Of a stretch of DNA of 64,000 bases, positions 48,578-56,584 are shown piece by piece. This DNA is from Micromonospora sp. H61 (GTDB lineage: Bacteria; Actinomycetota; Actinomycetes; Mycobacteriales; Micromonosporaceae). Each line of letters starts with the position of its first letter. Position 1 is the stretch's first letter. The stretch covers positions 56,195 to 120,194 of the forward strand of contig NZ_JAGPXY010000009.1 of assembly GCF_018070325.1 (NCBI RefSeq), read 5' to 3'. Made by a program: the position numbers and the translations under genes. The notes under the pieces are model-generated. The model searched no databases. It worked only from the letters and a program-made list of their open reading frames with translations, and was not told the origin of the DNA.

Positions 48578-49540
48578 ATGTCGGAGCACTCAGCGAACCC
48601 CTCATCGACGGTCGCCGCAAACGGCCGTCCCCTGGCGGTCAAGGCCGTCATCCCGGCCGCCGGACTGGCTACCCGGTTCCTGCCGGCCACCAAGGCGGTG
48701 CCCAAGGAACTGCTGCCGGTGGTGGATCGGCCGGTGTTGCAGTACATCGTCGAGGAGGCCACGCAGGCTGGCATCGGTGACGTGTTGCTGATCACCGGTC
48801 GGGGTAAGACGTCGATGGTGGACCACTTCGACCGTCGCCCGGACCTGGAGACCAGGTTGGAGGAGAAGGGTGACTCCGAGCGGCTGGCTGCCGTACGTCG
48901 GCCCAGCGAGCTGGCCGAGATCTACACAGTGCGGCAGCCCGAACAGCTCGGGCTCGGCCACGCCATCGGGTACGCCGAGTCGCACGTCGGCGACCAGCCC
49001 TTCGCGGTGCTGCTCGGCGACGAGTTCGTCAAGCCGTCGGAGCCGCTGCTGCCGGCCATGCTGGAGTTGCAGGCCCGCACCGGCGGTGTGGTGCTCGCCT
49101 TCTTCGAGGTCGACCCGTCCGAGACCAAGCGGTACGGGATCGCCTCCGTCGAGCCGGCCGAGTCGGAGCTGACCGACATCGGCGAGGTCGTCAAGGTGAC
49201 CGGGATGGTGGAGAAGCCGCAGCCCGAGGACGCCCCGAGCAACCTCGCCGTGCTCGGCCGCTACGTGTTGCCGGGCAAGATCTTCGACGCGATCCGGCGG
49301 ACCAAGCCGGGCAGCGGCGGCGAGATCCAGCTGACCGACGCGATGGAGCTGCTGCGTACCGAGGGCGTCCCGGTGCACGCGATCGTCTACCGCGGCACCC
49401 GCTACGACACCGGCATGCCGCTGGGCTACCTCCAGACGGTGGTGCAGATCGCCGCCGAGCGCGAGGACCTGGGCACCGAGTTCCGGTCGTGGCTGGCCGA
49501 CTTCGTCAAGGCCGACGCGGCAGGCGGATCTGGTACATGA
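48578..49540 (+). CDS. galU: UTP--glucose-1-phosphate uridylyltransferase
   Basis: A 320-residue nucleotidyltransferase that makes UDP-glucose from UTP and glucose-1-phosphate, a precursor for envelope and storage sugars. Marks are VIPAAGLATRFLPATKAVPK and KELLPVVDRPVLQYIVEEA (nucleotide loop and uridine site), QLGLGHAIGYAE, and LLGDEFV. The ATG at 48578 lies 6 bases after TAGTCT, a leaderless promoter. Its stop overlaps the moeA/glp start by four bases (ATGA), so the two are coupled. Confidence 0.93.
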   Translation: MSEHSANPSSTVAANGRPLAVKAVIPAAGLATRFLPATKAVPKELLPVVDRPVLQYIVEEATQAGIGDVLLITGRGKTSMVDHFDRRPDLETRLEEKGDSERLAAVRRPSELAEIYTVRQPEQLGLGHAIGYAESHVGDQPFAVLLGDEFVKPSEPLLPAMLELQARTGGVVLAFFEVDPSETKRYGIASVEPAESELTDIGEVVKVTGMVEKPQPEDAPSNLAVLGRYVLPGKIFDAIRRTKPGSGGEIQLTDAMELLRTEGVPVHAIVYRGTRYDTGMPLGYLQTVVQIAAEREDLGTEFRSWLADFVKADAAGGSGT

Positions 49541-50850
49541 CCGCGACGGCCGACGCCGAGGCGGCCGCGAACGAGTTGACGCCGCTCGCCGACTACCTGG
49601 GCAGCGTGCTGCGCAGGTTGCGCGCGCTGCCGCCACTCGACCTCGACCTCACCCAGGCGCACGGCAACGTCCTCGCCGAGGACGTCGTCGCGCCGCACGC
49701 CTTCCCGGCCTTCGACCAGGCGGCCGTGGACGGCTACGCCGCGCGCTGGGAGGACATTTCCGGAGGGGGCCGGGGGCCGAGCTACGTCCCGGCCCCCTCC
49801 GGCACGCCAGGCGGCCGCACCATCCGGCTCAACGTGGTCGGCGATCTCGGCGCCGCGAGCTGGCGGCCGGTCCGGCTCACCCCCGGCTCGTGCTTCTCGG
49901 TGGCCGCCGGGGCCCCGCTGCCGGTCGCCGCCGACGTCGTGGTCCCGGTGGAGTGGACCGACCAGGGCATGGCCGCGGTGGAGATCTTCCGCACCCCCAA
50001 ACGGGGGTACGGGGTACGCCGAGCGGGTGAGGAACTGCCCGCCGGCACCCTGCTCGCTCGGGCCGGCACCTACGTGTCCCCGGCCCTGGTCGCCGTCTTC
50101 GCGGCGACCGGCATCGGGCATGTGGTGGTCCGGCCCAGCCCACGGGTGGTCATCGTGGCCACCGGTGACGAACTCGTCGACGTGGGCCGGGGCAGTCAGC
50201 CCGGTCAGGTGGTAGATGCGAACTCGCACGCGCTGACCGCCGCGGCGGCCGAGGTGGGCGCGCTGGCGTACCGGGTGGGGATCTGCGACGACGACCCGGA
50301 AGGGCTGCGCGGGCTGTTGGAGGATCAGACGCTGCGCGCCGACCTGATCATCACCACCGGCGGCACCGGCACCGGCCCCGGAGACATGGTGCGTCGGATC
50401 CTCTCCCGCCGTGAGGGCGGTCGCGCCGGGCCGGTCACCTTCACCGACGTGGCGCTCTATCCCGGCACCGCGCTCGGGTTCGGCACTGTCGGCGCCGAGG
50501 AGGTGCCGGTGGTCTGCCTGCCCGGCGACCCGGGCGCCGCGCTGATCGGCTTCGAGGTGCTGGCCCGCCCCGCCATCCAACTGCTCGCCGGCGCCGAGCC
50601 GGTGTTCCGACCCAGTGTGCGGGCACACCTGCTGGAGACCGTGTCGTCGCCGACGGGGCTGCGCGAGTTCCGGCCGGCGCACGTCGCCGAGCGACGCGGC
50701 GGCGGGTACACGGTCCAGCCGCTCAGCGGCGGACCGTTCACCCTCTCCGGGTTGGCCGAGGCCAACGGGCTGCTGGTGCTCGGCGAGCGGGTCACCACGG
50801 CCGCGGCCGGCTCCACGGTGGACGTCCTGCTGCTGGACCGCCGCCGGTGA
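49537..50850 (+). CDS. moeA: molybdopterin molybdenumtransferase / gephyrin-like protein Glp
   Basis: A 437-residue MoeA/gephyrin-family protein. Domains: MoeA N-terminal (PFDQAAVDGYAARW-like segment, residues about 60-85; AGAPLPVAADVVVPVEWTD), MoCF/MogA-like (VVIVATGDELVDVG, LIITTGGTGTGPGDMVR), and MoeA C-terminal (about 365-437). It may insert molybdate into molybdopterin. In Corynebacterium a homologue in this gene order (Glp) works instead with FtsZ in division, through the membrane receptor GlpR; the gene at 51819 has the matching layout. The function is therefore ambiguous. It overlaps galU by four bases. Confidence 0.85.
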   Translation: MTATADAEAAANELTPLADYLGSVLRRLRALPPLDLDLTQAHGNVLAEDVVAPHAFPAFDQAAVDGYAARWEDISGGGRGPSYVPAPSGTPGGRTIRLNVVGDLGAASWRPVRLTPGSCFSVAAGAPLPVAADVVVPVEWTDQGMAAVEIFRTPKRGYGVRRAGEELPAGTLLARAGTYVSPALVAVFAATGIGHVVVRPSPRVVIVATGDELVDVGRGSQPGQVVDANSHALTAAAAEVGALAYRVGICDDDPEGLRGLLEDQTLRADLIITTGGTGTGPGDMVRRILSRREGGRAGPVTFTDVALYPGTALGFGTVGAEEVPVVCLPGDPGAALIGFEVLARPAIQLLAGAEPVFRPSVRAHLLETVSSPTGLREFRPAHVAERRGGGYTVQPLSGGPFTLSGLAEANGLLVLGERVTTAAAGSTVDVLLLDRRR

Positions 50851-50955
50851 CGCGTCCCGGCCGGTCCGCTCGCGGCCCGCGTCGGATGACCGTCGGATCT
50901 TCGCGGTGAACGCGGTGGGGCCACTTGTGCGCGACACGGTCCCGCGCGGGAGACT

Positions 50956-51612
50956 GTGCGGGTGAGTCTCTTCGGACCCGCGCGGGCACCGGGCTGGCCG
51001 GTGGAGTTGGCCGACGGCCCAGTGCTGCTGCGGCCCTACCGGCGCTCCGACGCGGCGGCGTGGTCGGAGGTGCGGCGGGCCAACCGGGCCTGGCTGGCAC
51101 CCTGGGAGTCGTCACTGCCCGGCGGTTGGGACGAGTTGAACTCGCCGGCAGCGTTCCGCTGGGTGCACCGTGACCAGCGGCGTTCGGCCCGCGAGGGTGA
51201 GGGCATGCCCTTCGCGGTCTGCCTGCGTGAGTCCGACCGGGACCGGCTGGTCGGGCACATCAACGTGGGCAGCATCGTGCGGAGGGCCCTCTGCTCCGGG
51301 TACGTCGGCTACTGGGTGGACGCGCGGGTCGCCGGCCGGGGCGTGATCCCGACGGCGCTGGCGCTCGCCGTGGACCACGCGTTCGGCCCGGGCGGGCTGC
51401 ACCGGGTGGAGGTGAACATCCGTCCGGAGAACCGGCCGTCCCGGCGGGTCGTGGAGAAGTTGGGCTTCCGCGAAGAGTCGTACCACGTGCGCTACATGCA
51501 CATCGACGGCGCCTGGCGGGACCACGTCGGGTACGCGATGACGAGTGAGGAGATCGCCGCCGAGGGTGGCCTGCTGGCCCGCTGGCACCGGGTTCGCGCC
51601 AACGCGCGGTAG
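50956..51612 (+). CDS. rimJ: GNAT family N-acetyltransferase (RimJ type)
   Basis: A 218-residue acetyltransferase of the RimJ/RimL group. Segments are GPVLLRPYRRSDAAAWSEVR, RLVGHINVGSIVRRALCSGY, VGYWVDARVAGRGVIPTALA (acetyl-CoA site) and RVEVNIRPENRPSRRVVEKL. It probably acetylates a protein N-terminus, although the target is unproven. Two GTG starts six bases apart (50956 and 50962) are possible; the second has GGGAG at a better distance. It stands between moeA/glp and sepX/glpR, as in mycobacteria. Confidence 0.87.
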   Translation: MRVSLFGPARAPGWPVELADGPVLLRPYRRSDAAAWSEVRRANRAWLAPWESSLPGGWDELNSPAAFRWVHRDQRRSAREGEGMPFAVCLRESDRDRLVGHINVGSIVRRALCSGYVGYWVDARVAGRGVIPTALALAVDHAFGPGGLHRVEVNIRPENRPSRRVVEKLGFREESYHVRYMHIDGAWRDHVGYAMTSEEIAAEGGLLARWHRVRANAR

Positions 51613-51818
51613 GAGGATTTCCCGACATCCGCCCACTCGTCCCACGGACGGGATCGGCGCGGCGCGGTGGCATCCCGGTCGGTGCGCCGTAACCTCAAGT
51701 AACTGCAAGCTGCGGCAAGCGCTCCCCGGCCGGACGATCCACGCGCCCAGGCGTGATCGATGGAAGATCCTGCGGTCGGATGGCGGTTGCTTCGAATTCG
51801 GTGACGGGAGGGGTGAGG

Positions 51819-52595
51819 GTGCCGACCTCGGTGCTCCTCGCCGTCCTCGCCGCCGCCGGCCTGCTCGCCCTGGCCCCGGCGTTGGTTCGCCGGTACGACG
51901 CCACCGAGCGGTTGGTGGCGGAGCGGGCGCAGTCGACGGCGCGGGTGCTCCAGCGCCGTCGGCGGCGCCGCACTGTGCCGGGACGGCGACCCGTCCATCC
52001 TCCGCGCTCACTGATCGTCACCCTCAGTGAAGACGCGACTACCGGCGCGTTGAGCGCGCCGGTCTCCGCGCCACCGGCCGGCCGCCGCTCCGGTCGACTG
52101 CGCGCCGTGCCCGCCGCGCCGAAGCGGCCCCGTCGCCGCCCGCCGCCGCGCCGACAGCACACCCCCGCCGTGTACCGGCGTCGCCGGGTGCTCGCCGCCC
52201 TGCTCCTCCTCAACGTCGTCGAGCTGGTCGGCGTGCTGTTCGTCAGCCCCGGCTTCTGGGTCGGCTTCGGGGTCACCTTCCTGCTCCTGGCCCTGTACGT
52301 CGTGCACCTGCGGGGTCAGGCTCTCGCCGGGCGTCGCCGCCGCCGCGCCCGAGCCCGGGAGGCCGCCTGGTTGGCCGCCCGGCAGGCCGAGGTGCGCCGG
52401 GAGCAGGCCCGCCGGGCCGCAGCCCGCCGGGAGGCGCAGCGCCGCCTCGCCGCCCAGCGCGAAGGGGTACGCCGAGCCGCCATGGGCCTGGACCGGCCGG
52501 GAGACCTGCCGGCTGCGGTCAACGGTGGATCGGTCTCGTACCGGCGGTCGGGCGGCCTGCGCGGCCGCCCCTACGAGGCCGGCCGAGGCGCCTGA
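51819..52595 (+). CDS. sepX: SepX/GlpR-type divisome membrane protein
   Basis: A 258-residue membrane protein. An N-terminal helix (PTSVLLAVLAAAGLLALAPA) is followed by a basic, disordered linker with Arg-rich runs, then two helices (LAALLLLNVVELVGVLFVSP and FGVTFLLLALYVVHL) and a long Arg/Ala-rich coiled-coil-like C-terminus. Its position directly after galU, moeA/glp and rimJ matches SepX of Streptomyces and GlpR of Corynebacterium, which act in septum formation. The GTG at 51819 was chosen from GGGAGG spacing; a GTG six bases earlier is too close to it. Confidence 0.68.
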   Translation: MPTSVLLAVLAAAGLLALAPALVRRYDATERLVAERAQSTARVLQRRRRRRTVPGRRPVHPPRSLIVTLSEDATTGALSAPVSAPPAGRRSGRLRAVPAAPKRPRRRPPPRRQHTPAVYRRRRVLAALLLLNVVELVGVLFVSPGFWVGFGVTFLLLALYVVHLRGQALAGRRRRRARAREAAWLAARQAEVRREQARRAAARREAQRRLAAQREGVRRAAMGLDRPGDLPAAVNGGSVSYRRSGGLRGRPYEAGRGA

Positions 52596-52713
52596 CGCGG
52601 TCCCGGCCGCGCCTGGCCGGGGGCGGATTCGCGGTGGAGGCCGACGACCTGTTAGCCTTGCTGCCGGCCCGCCCGGTGTAAGCCGGGTGGGACCGAAGCC
52701 GGTTCGCCGGCGG

Positions 52714-52787
52714 GGGGCTGTGGCGCAGACTGGTAGCGCACCTCGTTCGCATCGAGGGGGTCAGGGGTTCAAATCCCCTCAGCTCCA
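52714..52787 (+). tRNA. tRNA-Ala (anticodon CGC)
   Basis: A 74-base cloverleaf. The acceptor stem GGGGCTG pairs with CAGCTCC (one G-U); the D arm uses GCGC/GCGC, the anticodon stem CCTCG/CGAGG with loop TTCGCAT (anticodon CGC at 52748-52750), and the T arm AGGGG/CCCCT with loop TTCAAAT. CGC reads the Ala codon GCG. The CCA end is not encoded. A terminator-like hairpin follows. It is the boundary of a stretch of more accessory genes. Confidence 0.93.
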
Positions 52788-52796
52788 CCCCAGGTC

Positions 52797-52830
52797 AAAG
52801 GCCGTTTCCGCAAGTCGGAGACGGCCTTTT
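52797..52830 (+). terminator. intrinsic terminator after tRNA-Ala
   Basis: AAAGGCCGTTTCCG and CGGAGACGGCCTTTT pair around a 5-base loop (one G-U), with a four-U run at the end, 10 bases beyond the tRNA. Confidence 0.85.
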
Positions 52831-52858
52831 CGATCTTCCGGGTGACAAGCCGTGCCCA

Positions 52859-53458
52859 TCACGTACGCCCCATCGACACGTCGCGTGGCCACCCGCCGAG
52901 ATTCGCGAACTGGCGAAGGTAGCGCTCGCATCTCTGGGTGAACTCGCCCGGCTCAGGTGGCAGTCGAGTCGCCGTGATCATGTGGCGCGGGTGGGTGTGG
53001 CCCGGCTGTAGGAGCTGGATCTGGTCGTCGGTGAACTGGCCGCCAGTGCGGTCGGCGACGGCAAGTGCCATGGCCAGCGCTACCACGACACTCACGCAGG
53101 TGCGGTAAGGGCTGAAGACGGCCTCTGGGACACAGCCGGTCTCCGGCTCGTGGTCGATGACCAGGAGCCAGGCACCGTCCTCGAACCCCGAGACGTCGAT
53201 CTCAAGGTGGATCGAGCCTGGCATTCCGTTGGGCTGGCGTTCAATGCGGTCGCCGATGGTGGTGGACAGGAGTTCCGCCGCGTCGAGGCGGCGACCGGAA
53301 GTGACGCGGCGTCCCCGCTCGTAACGTCGGTCGGTGAACAGGCTCAGCTCGGGTGTCGTGTCCAGGCCGAGGAGTTCGGCCAGGGTGGCCCGTGTGGCGA
53401 TCACCATCTCGGCGAGCGAGATGGGCCGGGCCAGCGTTGCCTCAAGATCGACTGACAC
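52859..53458 (-). CDS. unrecognised hypothetical protein
   Basis: A 199-residue soluble protein I cannot place. It begins MSVDLEATLARPISLAEMVI and contains a beta-rich middle (SIHLEIDVSGFEDGAWLLVI, then DHEPETGCVPEAVFSPYRTC) and a helical segment VSVVVALAMALAVADRTGGQ followed by a charged C-terminus. There is no signal peptide or clear membrane helix. It lies 46 bases downstream of 53505-54239 on the same strand, in one apparent operon directly beside the tRNA gene. Codon usage is somewhat less GC-biased than that of the flanking core genes. Confidence 0.6.
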   Translation of the reverse strand: MSVDLEATLARPISLAEMVIATRATLAELLGLDTTPELSLFTDRRYERGRRVTSGRRLDAAELLSTTIGDRIERQPNGMPGSIHLEIDVSGFEDGAWLLVIDHEPETGCVPEAVFSPYRTCVSVVVALAMALAVADRTGGQFTDDQIQLLQPGHTHPRHMITATRLPPEPGEFTQRCERYLRQFANLGGWPRDVSMGRT

Positions 53459-53504
53459 TCGAGCCTCCGGTCTCGTCGGGTGGTCCGGTGGCCAGTGCCA
53501 TGCC

Positions 53505-54239
53505 CTAGGAGAAGCGTTCGGTCGTCACGGGTATCAAGCCGTGCTGGCGCAGGACGTTCGTCAGCTCGGACAGGGCCGAGCCGAGCAGCATGGTGGCGTC
53601 GGTCCTCAGTAGTGCGGTCACGTCGAGACACCAGGCGAGCGAGTGCCCGACGCGGCGCAGATCCCAGGTGATCTGGTCGCCGTGCATGTCGAGACGACCG
53701 GTCGCGGCGGATGCGCCCGTGCCGCCCGCTGGTGTCCGCCAGGCCGTCCGGAGGCTCGCCACCTGCTCGGCGCCGAGATCCTTGGCGAAGAGGACCCGGT
53801 ACACCCGTCGCTCGTGGAAGCCGGCCGGTGGCTGCGCCGGGCCGAGCCGCAGCGGCGGGGCGGTGGCGATCGGTTGACGGTCGAGGAAGTGCGTCCGAAG
53901 CACCGGCTCGTTCGGCAGTTGCCCGCCACCGAGCGCGCGGTAGACGTCCTCGGCCTCCCGGCGGGAGGTGGGGAGCACCCGCCCCAGCACCTCGGGGTCG
54001 GCGCGCATGCCGCGGCTCAATGTGGCGGAACTCCACCAGCCGGCCTCCGGCGTCCAGCCGGCGCTGTCCAGCCCGGTCGTCGTGTAGTCGTGGTGGCGAG
54101 CGAACTCCTCGACGACGATCCCTTCCACAGTGGTGGCCGGGCTGCGGTCGTCGAGTCGAGATAGGACCAGGTAGTAGTCCAGGGGCGGTCCCGCGTCGGG
54201 CACCAGCACGGGTACGGCCCGCAGCGGCTCGGTGGTCAT
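53505..54239 (-). CDS. unrecognised hypothetical protein
   Basis: A 244-residue soluble protein without recognised domain. Segments include TTEPLRAVPVLVPDAGPPLD, YYLVLSRLDDRSPATTVEGI, a TSRREAEDVYRALGGGQLPN stretch and a C-terminal LSELTNVLRQHGLIPVTTER. It is predicted to be an alpha/beta protein. The ATG at 54239 sits 6 bases after TAGGTT, so the operon has a leaderless promoter; a GTG two codons upstream is less likely. It is divergent from the Gfo/Idh gene. Confidence 0.6.
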   Translation of the reverse strand: MTTEPLRAVPVLVPDAGPPLDYYLVLSRLDDRSPATTVEGIVVEEFARHHDYTTTGLDSAGWTPEAGWWSSATLSRGMRADPEVLGRVLPTSRREAEDVYRALGGGQLPNEPVLRTHFLDRQPIATAPPLRLGPAQPPAGFHERRVYRVLFAKDLGAEQVASLRTAWRTPAGGTGASAATGRLDMHGDQITWDLRRVGHSLAWCLDVTALLRTDATMLLGSALSELTNVLRQHGLIPVTTERFS

Positions 54240-54245
54240 CAGCAC

Positions 54246-54251
54246 AACCTA
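54246..54251 (-). promoter_or_regulatory. -10 element (TAGGTT) of the two-gene operon
   Basis: On the minus strand TAGGTT is 6 bases before the ATG at 54239. Confidence 0.5.
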
Positions 54252-54297
54252 GCGAAGGAGAACGGTTAGCATCCGGACCTCTACGTGAGGAGCCCAG

Positions 54298-55383
54298 ATG
54301 ACTTCGGTGGCCCAGACCCGGTTCGGCATCGTCGGCAGCGGCTGGCGAGGTGAGTTCTTCCTTCGCCTGGCCCGGTTGCTCCCCGAGCGGTTCCGGGTGA
54401 CCGGGGTGGTGACGCGTACCGAATCGCGGGGAGCCGCCGTGACGGCCGACTGGGGCGTGCCGACCTTCCGCACGACGGCGGAGTTGCTCGCCCACGAGCG
54501 GCCGGACTTCGTCATCGTGTCGGTGCCGTGGCCGGTGACACCAGAGGCGACCCGGGAGTTGGTGGCGGCCGGCGTACCGGTGCTCGCCGAGACGCCGCCC
54601 GCCCCCGACCTGGCGGGTCTGCGCTCGCTCTGGGCCGACGTCGGAGGCAGCGGCCTGGTGCAGGTCGCCGAGCAGTATCTGCTGATGCCCGGGCACGCGG
54701 CGCGGCTGGCGTTGGTCCGCGCCGGGGTGCTCGGTGAGCCGACCTCGGTCCAGATCTCCTCGACCCACCTGTACCACGCGGTCTCACTGATCCGGGGTCT
54801 GCTCGGCGTCGGTCATGAGAGCGCCGAGGTGAGCGCGCGCGCCTTCGTCGCGCCGCTGGCCAATCCACTCTCGCCGGCCGGCTGGAGCGGCGACGACACC
54901 CCGCAGCAGCTCTCCACCACCCTCGCGACCATCGACTTCGGCGGGCGGATGGGGCTGTACGACTTCACCGACAACCAGTGGTGGAACCCGCTGCGGACCC
55001 GCCGGTTGGTGGTCCGGGGCTCGCTCGGTGAGCTGGTGGACGACCGGGTGGTCCGCCTGGTCGACCCGAGCACACCGGTGGAGTCGCTCCTGACCCGGCG
55101 GCAGACCGGTCTCGACCTCAACCTGGAAGGGCTCGACCTCAAGCACATCAGCTTCGACGGCGACGTGGTCTACCGCAATCCGTTCGTCGGCAGCGGACTG
55201 TCCGACGACGACATCGCGGTCGCCGACATCGTCGCCCGCGCGGGGGCATGGGCGCGGGAGGAGGGCCCGGCTCCGTACCCGCTTGCCGAAGCCTGCCAGG
55301 ACCACCTGATCAGCCTCGCCATCGAAGAATCGGTACGCACCGGCCGGCCGGTCGTCACCGCCACCGAGGCATGGGGGCGGTAG
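54298..55383 (+). CDS. Gfo/Idh/MocA family oxidoreductase
   Basis: A 361-residue NAD(P)-dependent sugar-type oxidoreductase. The Rossmann start FGIVGSGWRGEFFLRLARLL is followed by VTGVVTRTESRGAAVTADWG, PDFVIVSVPWPVTPEATREL and VPVLAETPPAPDL, where the usual E-K-P motif reads ETPP (the catalytic Lys is missing at this position). The C-terminal half is the alpha/beta domain. A missing Lys may change or remove the hydride chemistry. The 5' leader has TAGCAT at 54267-54272 and GAGGAG before the ATG. Confidence 0.82.
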   Translation: MTSVAQTRFGIVGSGWRGEFFLRLARLLPERFRVTGVVTRTESRGAAVTADWGVPTFRTTAELLAHERPDFVIVSVPWPVTPEATRELVAAGVPVLAETPPAPDLAGLRSLWADVGGSGLVQVAEQYLLMPGHAARLALVRAGVLGEPTSVQISSTHLYHAVSLIRGLLGVGHESAEVSARAFVAPLANPLSPAGWSGDDTPQQLSTTLATIDFGGRMGLYDFTDNQWWNPLRTRRLVVRGSLGELVDDRVVRLVDPSTPVESLLTRRQTGLDLNLEGLDLKHISFDGDVVYRNPFVGSGLSDDDIAVADIVARAGAWAREEGPAPYPLAEACQDHLISLAIEESVRTGRPVVTATEAWGR

Positions 55384-55503
55384 CTCCGGCGGATCCACTT
55401 CTGTCCCTTGGCCGACAGTTCGCAACCGTGAAGCCAGCTCACCTGTGAAGCCGGGTATCAACCGAATGCCCGGGAGCACCCGGGCCCCACACGGGGAGCA
55501 AGG

Positions 55504-56520
55504 ATGAACCGAAGCACTCGACGCCGGATGCTCGCAGCCACCGCCACCGGTCTGTTGGCCACCTCACTCGGCGTCGCTGTTTCCGCGACCGCGACCGCCG
55601 CGCCCGCCGGGGCCGCCCTCCGCACCTGCAAGATCAGTACGCTGCCGTACCCGACCGACACCTATCGCGCCGACGCGAACGCGGTCGACCCGACGGGTCG
55701 CTACGTCGCGGGCACCGCGCTGCGGGTCGGTGAGACCGAGAACCAGTACCTGCTGCTGTTCTGGGACGGGCAGCGGGTCACCGAGCTGGAGTCGGAGGGT
55801 TCGGCCACCCCCGTCGACATCAACGCCGACGGCGTCGTGATCGGCAACGGATCGGCGGAGACCGGCTACGGGCAGCCGTGGAGGTACCGCGCCGGCAAGC
55901 TCGAGCAGTTGCCGGTGCTGCCGTCCACCGGCATCTTCGTCAGCGCCATCAACGATGCCGGCGACATCGTCGGCTACGGCTCCGACATCGTCCCCGGGGA
56001 ACTGGTCGCGCTGCGCTGGCCTGCCGCCCGTCCGGGCACGGTCGAGGTGCTCGACGCCCCCGTCGACGCCCAGGCTGGTGGGATCACTGACAACGGGACC
56101 ATCGTCGGCAGCGCCGGGCCCTTCGGAGACTGGAGCAGCTGGGTCCGCCGGCCGAACGGCCGGATCGACGCGCTCACGTTCCCGGGTGCCGAGTGGAGCA
56201 CGGCCGGCGCGGCGGCGGGCCGCTGGGCGATCGGCCAGGCATGGCTCGGCGGCAGCACCTCGACCAGGGTGCGGTGGGACCTCCGCAACGGCTCGCACAC
56301 GTTGCTCGACCAGGAGATGCCGGCACTGACCGGCATCAACGCCAAGGGCGTCGTGGTGGGTGGTGACCGCGTTGCCAGGGGCTCCACCTCCCGGGTCCTG
56401 CCGGGCGGCGGCGAAGGGGTGGCCGTCGGGGCGCGGTCCATCTCCGACTCGGGCACCATCGTCGGGTTCCGCAACGTCCTCGCCGACCGGGTGACTCCGG
56501 TGCGCTGGACGGGCTGCTGA
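55504..56520 (+). CDS. secreted HAF-repeat (extracellular repeat) protein
   Basis: A 338-residue exported protein. A signal peptide covers about residues 1-38 (basic start NRSTRRRM, then hydrophobic, ending APAGAA). The mature part is a run of short beta repeats that share the pattern INxxGxIVG, for example VSAINDAGDIVGYG, ITDNGTIVGSAG, GINAKGVVVGGD and SISDSGTIVGFR, the probable extracellular HAF repeat. These repeats may form a beta-propeller; the function is unknown. A short hairpin (GCCCGGG / CCCGGGC) lies at 55468-55485 ahead of a GGGGAG ribosome site. Confidence 0.78.
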   Translation: MNRSTRRRMLAATATGLLATSLGVAVSATATAAPAGAALRTCKISTLPYPTDTYRADANAVDPTGRYVAGTALRVGETENQYLLLFWDGQRVTELESEGSATPVDINADGVVIGNGSAETGYGQPWRYRAGKLEQLPVLPSTGIFVSAINDAGDIVGYGSDIVPGELVALRWPAARPGTVEVLDAPVDAQAGGITDNGTIVGSAGPFGDWSSWVRRPNGRIDALTFPGAEWSTAGAAAGRWAIGQAWLGGSTSTRVRWDLRNGSHTLLDQEMPALTGINAKGVVVGGDRVARGSTSRVLPGGGEGVAVGARSISDSGTIVGFRNVLADRVTPVRWTGC

Positions 56521-56539
56521 CCCACCGACTCTCCCACCG

Positions 56540-56571
56540 CGTGGGGCCGGCCCGGACGGGTCGGCCCCACG
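56540..56571. terminator. bidirectional terminator-like hairpin
   Basis: CGTGGGGCCGGCCC and GGGTCGGCCCCACG pair around GGAC with one G-U, in the gap between the convergent genes ending at 56520 and 56585. Confidence 0.7.
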
Positions 56572-56584
56572 TCGCGTCAGCGCG

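Noticed and set aside
52714..54239. A tRNA-anchored integrative element
   Set aside because: No integrase, no repeated copy of the tRNA 3' end and no relaxase were found in the following genes, so only an accessory region is claimed.
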